Shown here: one piece after another, positions 5,486 to 10,570 of the stretch
Layout: each line of letters begins with the position of its first letter
How positions within the stretch are numbered: position 1 is the stretch's first letter
Assembly (NCBI GenBank): GCA_030610325.1
Contig: JAUWRZ010000041.1
Location: 1-10,570, forward strand
DNA: 10,570 nt
Origin: Sulfurimonadaceae bacterium
Lineage (GTDB): Bacteria > Campylobacterota > Campylobacteria > Campylobacterales > Sulfurimonadaceae
Direction of reading: 5' to 3'
Translations under genes and position numbers: made by a program
The notes under the pieces: model-generated
Seen by the model: only the letters and a program-made list of their open reading frames with translations
Told to the model about the DNA's origin: nothing
Databases searched by the model: none

Positions 5486-7416
5486 CTCTTTTTAAGCAGA
5501 TGGCTCTACTCACCTCCATGCTCCTTCTCCTACTGCTGGGGACTGTCATAGTAGTGACCTTCAGTAATGCTACCGGTGCCCTGGAGAAGCAGTTCTATGA
5601 AGATGCCCAGAACACGGCCTCTTCTCTAAGCCTCTCACTCGGAAGTGTAAGTAGCAATGAGACCGATATGTCCACGATGATCAACGCCAACTTCGATAGC
5701 GGACACTACACCCGAATAGCCCTCTACGACATGGACAACATACTGATCTATGAACGCATAGGTGAGCACAAAGACCATCATACTCCGGAGTGGTTCACCA
5801 ACATCATCCCCATCACCATCCCAGTCGCTTCCGTTCAGGTCTCTGCCGGTTGGTCCCCGATAGGCGTACTTCAAGTACAAAGCGACAGCACCTATGCTTA
5901 TGCCTCTCTCTACTCCCAGCTTATCAGACTCTCCATACTCTTTCTCATCCTTGCTGCCATCGGACTCACACTTCTATACTTTGTACTGCATATCGTCTTG
6001 CGACCATTGACAAAGATCCAGCAGCAGGCTGAAGCGATCATGCAAAACGAGTTCATACACCAAGATGAGATACCCGCTACCACCGAGTTCAAAGATGTCG
6101 TCAAAGCAATGAACTCCATGGTCATAAAGGTACAGGATATCTTTGACAGAAGTGACAAAGCGATGCATCACAATCATGAGCTTCTCTACAAAGACACGCT
6201 GACAGGTCTGCATAACCGCCGTTACCTGATGATGCGATTTCCCGAATATATTGGCGAAGAGACCGCCTACGAACACGGTACATTGATGCTATTTGCCTTT
6301 CACGGTGCACTCGAAGCCAACAAGGTCATCGGCCACCAAAACGTAGATATACTCTTTGGTAAGATAGGCAAGACGGTCAAAGATAAGGGAAGACACATCG
6401 ATGACAGTATTGCAGCGAGGGTCAATGGCACAGAGTTTATGCTACTCCTGCCCGGCTGTCTTGGGAGCGAAGGCCTTCGGATAGCACTTCGTATCATACG
6501 TACTGTACAGAACGTCCTTAAAGAGCAGGGACTCGATGATAAAGAGATCTTCAACATCACCGCAGGGGTCATCGATTATGACCGCGAGAAAGATATGGCT
6601 ACTATCCTCTCCGGAGTCGACTATGCTCTCTCGAAGGCCAATCATCTGACAGACGAGCAGATATATCTGGATAAGAATCACAAAAGCAGTACTGTCATGG
6701 GTAAAGAGGCGTGGCGAAACATCATCACCGACGCACTTGAAGAGGATCGTTTCAGGCTGGATTTCTGGCCAGTCTTTGATGCCCGTAGCAAAAAAGTACA
6801 TCACAAAGAGATATCGTTCACACTACTCGATGATGAGCAGAACCTATACACATACGGAAAGTTCATCGCACCGGTCATCACACTTGGACTGCTTGCTGAA
6901 GTCTATATGAACATCATCCGCCAGATCTTACATACCTCGGCTTCTGATGCCGGTTCACCTGTCTGTTCACTCCGTCTACCTGCCGACTTTTTTTACACTC
7001 CCAACATCACGCTGGCGATCGAGCCTCTCTTTGAAGCCCATGCAGATACTCTTGCTATCGATCTGATATTTGGCATCCCCGAACGTTTTATCGCTACAAA
7101 TATGGAGCTGTCGAACAGCTTTATCACGCTCTTCAAACGCTTTGGCTTTGGAGTAGGGATCTATCAGTTCACCGGTGAGTCAGAAGAGTACGCTTACCTT
7201 AAAGAGCTCAGACCAGCCTATCTTAAAGCGGATGCTTCGTTCCTTCTCGATCAGGACCAGCAAAGTATGTCATCGCTGCAGATCATCACCGATTCACTCG
7301 GGATAGACCTTATCGCTACAGGTATCACAGAACGTAAAGAGGTCGATGGACTTGGGAAGTCCCATATCCATACCATCCAAGGGCCACTGGCTGAGAACTA
7401 TATGGATAGTGAGTAA
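5482..7416 (+). CDS. lapD: LapD-type c-di-GMP receptor: periplasmic output domain, HAMP, degenerate GGDEF and EAL
   Basis: 644 aa, close to the size of Pseudomonas LapD. Order: TM1 (about 7-27), periplasmic LapD/MoxY-N domain (28-148), TM2 (149-173), HAMP (about 172-225), GGDEF fold (about 230-395) and EAL fold (about 407-640). W124 in 'VSAGWSPIGVLQV' corresponds to the tryptophan through which LapD grips LapG. The GGDEF motif is NGTEF (315-319). In the EAL domain, EISFT (443-447) stands for EALLR, the usual N of the metal site is R498, the DDFG motif is YQFT (561-564), and the later 'EG' region reads 'IATGIT'. Both enzymatic activities should be absent, as in known LapD. The EAL fold is expected to bind c-di-GMP and, by inside-out signalling, hold LapG when the dinucleotide is high. 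ATGA overlap with lapG; AGGA (5471-5474) 7 bases before the start. Confidence 0.9.
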   Translation: MTLFKQMALLTSMLLLLLLGTVIVVTFSNATGALEKQFYEDAQNTASSLSLSLGSVSSNETDMSTMINANFDSGHYTRIALYDMDNILIYERIGEHKDHHTPEWFTNIIPITIPVASVQVSAGWSPIGVLQVQSDSTYAYASLYSQLIRLSILFLILAAIGLTLLYFVLHIVLRPLTKIQQQAEAIMQNEFIHQDEIPATTEFKDVVKAMNSMVIKVQDIFDRSDKAMHHNHELLYKDTLTGLHNRRYLMMRFPEYIGEETAYEHGTLMLFAFHGALEANKVIGHQNVDILFGKIGKTVKDKGRHIDDSIAARVNGTEFMLLLPGCLGSEGLRIALRIIRTVQNVLKEQGLDDKEIFNITAGVIDYDREKDMATILSGVDYALSKANHLTDEQIYLDKNHKSSTVMGKEAWRNIITDALEEDRFRLDFWPVFDARSKKVHHKEISFTLLDDEQNLYTYGKFIAPVITLGLLAEVYMNIIRQILHTSASDAGSPVCSLRLPADFFYTPNITLAIEPLFEAHADTLAIDLIFGIPERFIATNMELSNSFITLFKRFGFGVGIYQFTGESEEYAYLKELRPAYLKADASFLLDQDQQSMSSLQIITDSLGIDLIATGITERKEVDGLGKSHIHTIQGPLAENYMDSE

Positions 7417-7424
7417 GGGGACTA

Positions 7425-7865
7425 TCACATCCCGCGTGAGTTAAGACCTTTTTGGACTGCCTCATCGATATCACGGCGATACTTTGGGTTTTTACTACTC
7501 AGACTCTTGTCAAAAGAGAGTATGAGCTCTTTAGAGGTGTTACCATGGCGGCAGATAGCCAGGATGACTCCCGCATATCGCTTAAAATCCGGATGAGGCG
7601 TCGTGCCCAGTCTCTCCTTGATCTTTCCATGATGAGTGATGATCTCATCAAGCGCACTTTTAAGGTCACTCGCACTGCTCTCCTTCGCTTTGATGATACC
7701 CGCAAGTACATCAAAGGAGCGTGCTGCTTTTTTAGTCTCGGCCTTTTTCCCAACCGGTCTATCTGACTTACGACCACCCGATCGCATCATGATAAACGTA
7801 GCTACCAGAATAAGCACAATAGTAAGTAAGACGACTATGACGATGATAAGTGCTGTTGCATCCAT
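7425..7865 (-). CDS. Hypothetical membrane-anchored protein, 146 aa
   Basis: The N-terminus carries one strong hydrophobic segment (about 5-27, I/V/L-rich), followed by 'MRSGGRKSDRP', a basic linker to about residue 48, and then a soluble, mostly helical domain ('SFDVLAGIIKAKESSASDLKSAL...', 50-146). By the positive-inside rule the domain should face the cytoplasm. No family is recognised. Its TAG/TGA-type end lies 8 bases from the end of lapD on the opposite strand, so the genes converge and no room is left for a shared intrinsic terminator. ATG 7865 has GGAA at 7876-7873, 7 bases upstream, and a TACAAT hexamer (minus strand 7900-7895) as a possible -10. Codon use matches the neighbours. A functional tie to the Lap system cannot be claimed from a convergent position. 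Confidence 0.7.
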   Translation of the reverse strand: MDATALIIVIVVLLTIVLILVATFIMMRSGGRKSDRPVGKKAETKKAARSFDVLAGIIKAKESSASDLKSALDEIITHHGKIKERLGTTPHPDFKRYAGVILAICRHGNTSKELILSFDKSLSSKNPKYRRDIDEAVQKGLNSRGM

Positions 7866-7932
7866 AAATGTGTTCCGATGATTTGTTTAGCGTGATTGTA
7901 GCTGAAAAAAGAAGATGAAGAGGTGTGACTCT

Positions 7933-7962
7933 TCCGGATATGATCATATTCTCATATCCGGA
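7933..7962 (-). terminator. Strong 11-bp hairpin downstream of the second porin
   Basis: TCCGGATATGA (7933-7943) and TCATATCCGGA (7952-7962) pair perfectly around an 8-base loop, 22 bases past the porin stop. On the minus strand no U-tract follows directly; a T6 run comes only about 20 bases later (7910-7905). It could be a weak or factor-assisted terminator or a stabilising 3' end for an abundant porin mRNA. It also separates the porin from the 146-aa gene. Confidence 0.45.
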
Positions 7963-7984
7963 CGTGAGTGTCGAGAAGGAGATC

Positions 7985-9256
7985 CTACCAGTGGACCTCT
8001 GCAGTAAGCATGTATGAGGCGTAATCATCATCACTTACATCTTTGTTCGGGTCTGTGAAGAGGACATTCCCAAGGAACTTGACGTTCTTGCTGTACTGAT
8101 AACCTACACCTGCGATCATATAGTCACGCTCTAGATCACCATTGGCCTCTGTCGCATCTTTATCATCTTCAGCTGTCCATGTATCGTAACGACCAAGCAG
8201 CTCCCACTTATAGCCATTGGCAAAACGGTAAGTACCATTGATAGAGAAGCCCTGACCATTAAAGTCACCGACTCTAAACGCATCTGAAGCAGCATCATTA
8301 TCAGCCATGACATACTGAGCTGCTATCAGGAACCTAGGGGTGTTGTAGACCGAGTGCAGACCATAGATACCATAAGTCTCTTCATCTCCATCGACGTTCA
8401 GGTTCTTTGAGCTTTCCATATTGTACTGACCAAAGAACGAGGCATCAAAGTAATCATCTTTCAGAGGTTTACGCTTTTGATCACCATTACCGAAGATCGC
8501 GGCAGTAGCACGCCACTCCAGAGAGTTACCTGCACCGCTCTCCTCACCATGATATCCTTCACCATTGAACATACCGACCTCAGACGTGAAATAAGGTGTC
8601 TTTGTCTTGAAGTTGAAACCCAGGTCAGCCGAGTTGGTCAAGTGAGCACTCTCACTTCCTTCGACATAGACCTTTGAGATAGAACGGTACCACCAACCCT
8701 GATGCTCTTCGTAGTCGATCCATGGACGGTGGACCTGACCGAGTTCGACACCCGTGAATGGAAGGACTTCGTTCAAGTAGAGGTAAGCATACTTCAGACG
8801 TACTGCCCAGTCATTATTGTCGACCTGATGGGTGTCGAGTGTCACACGCATATAACTTTTTGGATCATCAAAGAGATAAGCTTTTACCTGCAGGTAGTTT
8901 CGGCGAGTCTCAAAAGCTGATGAACTGTCAGAATATTTGGAGTCATCTTCACCTGTACTGTATTTATAACCTAAGTAATGAGTACCACTAAACTGAAGCT
9001 TACTCACTTTTGACTTTACAGGGACATAACCTGCTTTCGCAGCATCTGTCTCTTTTTGGACGATAGCAGAGTCTTGCGCCTGGTTCTCTTCATAGACGCT
9101 TTTCGCATCGATGAAATCGCCCATCTCTGTGCGGCCTTCGCCTGGTGTAGTAAAGACCTGACCTGTAGCACTGTCGGTATAGAGTGTCAGCGTGTTTGCA
9201 GCAACTGTAGCACTCAATGCTAAGATAGCCATTGCAGATAGTGTTATTTTTCTCAT
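7985..9256 (-). CDS. Outer-membrane porin, phosphate-selective porin (OprO/P) type
   Basis: A 423-aa porin, intact. The signal peptide is MRKITLSAMAILALSATVAA with cleavage before NTL. A short N-terminal region follows with 'LYTDSATGQVFTTPGEGR', a pattern common in Campylobacterota porins, then a polar, Glu/Gln/Ala-rich linker (50-78). The barrel begins at about 85 ('KLQFSGTHYLGYKYS') and contains 'LKYAYLYLNEVLPFTGVELGQVHRPW' like OprO/OprP-type porins. Acidic loops are frequent (EDDSKYSD, DGDEE, DVSDDD), which does not argue strongly for an anion channel. The last residues 'MLTAEVHW' alternate and end in an aromatic residue, the barrel-assembly signal. Start: ATG 9256 with AGGAG at 9269-9265, 8 bases away. 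The substrate is not determined by sequence; phosphate is a family label only. Confidence 0.85.
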   Translation of the reverse strand: MRKITLSAMAILALSATVAANTLTLYTDSATGQVFTTPGEGRTEMGDFIDAKSVYEENQAQDSAIVQKETDAAKAGYVPVKSKVSKLQFSGTHYLGYKYSTGEDDSKYSDSSSAFETRRNYLQVKAYLFDDPKSYMRVTLDTHQVDNNDWAVRLKYAYLYLNEVLPFTGVELGQVHRPWIDYEEHQGWWYRSISKVYVEGSESAHLTNSADLGFNFKTKTPYFTSEVGMFNGEGYHGEESGAGNSLEWRATAAIFGNGDQKRKPLKDDYFDASFFGQYNMESSKNLNVDGDEETYGIYGLHSVYNTPRFLIAAQYVMADNDAASDAFRVGDFNGQGFSINGTYRFANGYKWELLGRYDTWTAEDDKDATEANGDLERDYMIAGVGYQYSKNVKFLGNVLFTDPNKDVSDDDYASYMLTAEVHW

Positions 9257-9279
9257 TTATTGTTCTCCTAGTTAATAGT

Positions 9280-9309
9280 GGTGCAATTCTAAATAAGTTT
9301 GATTACACC
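9280..9309. promoter_or_regulatory. Imperfect dyad GGTGCAAT...ATTACACC upstream of the second porin
   Basis: GGTGCAAT (9280-9287) and ATTACACC (9302-9309) match as inverted repeats at 7 of 8 positions with a 14-base spacer. On the minus strand a TAGAAT hexamer (9292-9287) partly overlaps one arm and could be the -10 box. A repressor or activator site over the porin promoter is plausible; no regulator is named. Confidence 0.3.
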
Positions 9310-9368
9310 AAGATTACGATCACTGCTCTCATAATGCTCATCATGCTCCTATTGGAGCCATTAAAACA

Positions 9369-10205
9369 TTATTTTAGGGCAAATTTAAACATCTTCTCCA
9401 TTGATATCGCTTCATCGCGTCCATAGACGATGATATCCCTGTCCACGACGATCTTCTCCTTACTGATCTTAGCCGGATAGTCGACAAAGTTCAGGATATG
9501 TTTGATGGTATTGATACGTGCTCTTTTTTTGTTATCACTCTTGACGATTGTCCAGGGTGCGGACTCGGTATGAGTCGCACTTAACATAAGGAACTTTGCC
9601 AGAGAGTACTCATCCCACAATCGCTGTGACTCTTTGTCGACCGGAGAGAGTTTGTACTGTTTTAGCGGATCAGTCTCTCTGGCTTTAAACCTTCTAGCCT
9701 GTTCGTCTTTAGAGACAGAGAAGTAGAACTTAAATAGTGTGATATCCTCATCGACGATCATCTGCTCAAAATCAGGAGCATCTTTGAGAAACTTATGGTG
9801 TTGTCTCTCTGTACAAAAGCCCATGACCGGTTCGACCATAGAGCGGTTATACCAGCTTCTGTCAAACAGTACGATCTCACCGGCTGCCGGAAGATGCGTC
9901 GCATAACGTTGAAAGTACCACTGTGTCAGCTCTTTATCGCTCGGTTTTTCCAGTGCCACGACTCGGGCACCACGAGGGTTAAGATGCTCTGTGATCCGTT
10001 TGATAGTACCGCCTTTTCCTGCAGCATCACGTCCTTCAAAGATCATCAGGATCTTCAGACCCTTGTCTTTTACATGGTTTTGAAACTTTAGTAACTCCAC
10101 CTGAAGACCAGCCAGCTCTTTCTCATACGCTACCGTCTCCTCTTTGACCCAGATCTGGACCTTACCTTTTTTCTTCACTTCGACATTATCTTTTTTATCT
10201 GCCAT
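9369..10205 (-). CDS. ppk2: Polyphosphate kinase 2 (class I PPK2)
   Basis: A 278-aa cytoplasmic kinase that transfers phosphate between polyphosphate and nucleoside diphosphates (mainly ADP/GDP to ATP/GTP, or the reverse). The P-loop fold is clear. Walker A is GRDAAGKGG at 58-66. A following 'TIKRITEHLNPRGARVVAL' is typical of PPK2. Walker B is 'IVLFDRSWYNR' with D115/R116 (111-121). The lid module is 'RRFKARETDPLKQYKLSP' (171-188). 'LWDEYSLAKFLMLSATHT' and 'PWTIVKSDNKKRARIN' (218-232) match the C-terminal half. Length fits the single-domain class I enzymes. The N-terminus is Lys-rich (2-16). ATG 10205 has AAAGG 6 bases upstream. It is transcribed towards the second porin with 112 bases between, which contain a short GCTCC-TATT-GGAGC hairpin at about 9344-9357 but no U-tract. 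It supports energy and phosphate storage during stress. Confidence 0.95.
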   Translation of the reverse strand: MADKKDNVEVKKKGKVQIWVKEETVAYEKELAGLQVELLKFQNHVKDKGLKILMIFEGRDAAGKGGTIKRITEHLNPRGARVVALEKPSDKELTQWYFQRYATHLPAAGEIVLFDRSWYNRSMVEPVMGFCTERQHHKFLKDAPDFEQMIVDEDITLFKFYFSVSKDEQARRFKARETDPLKQYKLSPVDKESQRLWDEYSLAKFLMLSATHTESAPWTIVKSDNKKRARINTIKHILNFVDYPAKISKEKIVVDRDIIVYGRDEAISMEKMFKFALK

Positions 10206-10570
10206 ATAGTACCTTTCTGTTTACCTCTCACCGGTCTCTTTTTACAAGTCTTGGAGCCGAGTCTGGTCTTGTCACTATCAGATCTATATTTCAAGCTCAA
10301 GAAGCTGATCTAATAATAATCATTAAATATATTCTTATTTTACTTAATAGCTTGTTTGATTTCCGTATGTGTAACAGAATCCATACTATAGAAGATCCTT
10401 TATTCACATTATGAGACTGACTTGGACTGCCCACTTAAGTCTAAAGGAGCAGATAAACACTCAAGAGGTTACTATTTGCGATAAAAACAACAAATATAGT
10501 GATGAAAGTGGAAGATCTCTCCCCATTGCTCTGATTATCATGTAAAATAAAAAGTATGAAAGCACGATCC
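10206..10570. other. 365-bp region upstream of ppk2 without a recognised gene
   Basis: This AT-rich stretch holds the ppk2 SD and presumably its promoter (TATAGA-like hexamers on the minus strand near 10282-10290). A Fur-box-like stretch lies at 10309-10327. At the right edge, TAAAAT (10543-10548) precedes an ATG at 10556 with five visible codons (M-K-A-R-S) and no SD; this may be the start of a plus-strand gene outside the window. A 44-codon plus frame (10411-10545) is open but has no SD and is not called. Confidence 0.4.
10309..10327. promoter_or_regulatory. Fur-box-like sequence upstream of ppk2
   Basis: The stretch TCTAATAATAATCATTAAA matches the classical 19-bp Fur box at 14 positions by eye, including the core ATAATCATTA. 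The region is AT-rich, which raises the chance of a random match, and Campylobacterota Fur sites differ somewhat from the E. coli consensus. It would lie about 100 bases upstream of the ppk2 start. Confidence 0.2.

Noticed and set aside
6442..6804. 120-codon minus-strand ORF opposite lapD
   Set aside because: Antisense shadow within the LapD GGDEF/EAL coding region.
9795..10091. 98-codon plus-strand ORF opposite ppk2
   Set aside because: Antisense shadow of the Walker A/B region of PPK2; no independent support.
10411..10545. 44-codon plus-strand ORF (starts MRLTWTAHL) in the region upstream of ppk2
   Set aside because: No SD, no recognisable family, and an AT-rich context where chance frames of this size are common. 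It could be a decayed fragment, but nothing supports a gene.

Overview
The window looks like a chromosomal segment of a free-living Campylobacterota (Epsilonproteobacteria) bacterium, of the Sulfurimonas/Sulfurovum/Sulfuricurvum kind. This rests on the style of the two outer-membrane porins, a class I PPK2, a PleD/CbrR-like double-receiver regulator, a moderate GC content and tightly packed, ATGA-overlapping genes. The taxonomic call is inference from protein style, not from a marker gene. No tRNA, rRNA, CRISPR array, transposase or phage gene was recognised.

Layout. (1) 1-1477, minus strand: a porin gene broken by a -1 frameshift near 1140-1153, followed 12 bases after its stop by a small PstS-like periplasmic binding protein that runs off the left edge. 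(2) 1478-1820: the porin leader and promoter region, with several dyads. (3) 1821-2204, minus: a 127-residue protein of unknown function, possibly coupled to a 37-codon ORF just upstream (2201-2314). (4) 2357-2557: a divergent control region with back-to-back TATAAT boxes and several inverted repeats. (5) 2558-7416, plus: a five-gene run. It holds a REC-REC-degenerate-GGDEF regulator, a DUF3108-like periplasmic protein, a 40-residue single-span membrane protein, the LapG periplasmic cysteine protease and the LapD c-di-GMP receptor. (6) 7425-7865, minus: a small membrane-anchored protein convergent with lapD. (7) 7985-9256, minus: a second, intact porin. (8) 9369-10205, minus: polyphosphate kinase 2. 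(9) 10206-10570: non-coding as far as can be seen.

The main system is the Lap module. In the known pathway (Pseudomonas LapA/LapD/LapG), LapD senses cytoplasmic c-di-GMP through a catalytically dead EAL domain and holds LapG in the periplasm. When c-di-GMP falls, LapG is released and cuts a giant adhesin off the cell surface. Here lapG and lapD overlap by ATGA. They are preceded by a 40-aa membrane microprotein whose stop codon directly abuts the lapG start, by a periplasmic DUF3108-like protein and by a two-receiver regulator whose GGDEF motif is replaced by DDEAF. Neither GGDEF-type protein in the run looks able to make c-di-GMP, so the operon appears to be a reading and relay device. The adhesin, its type I secretion genes and an active cyclase must be elsewhere. 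A 7-bp tandem repeat (GGGAATA, about 5.7 copies) lies between the DUF3108-like gene and the microprotein.

The flanking genes lean towards phosphate: a PstS-like protein with a porin, a second porin of the phosphate-selective-porin type, and PPK2. That link is suggestive only.
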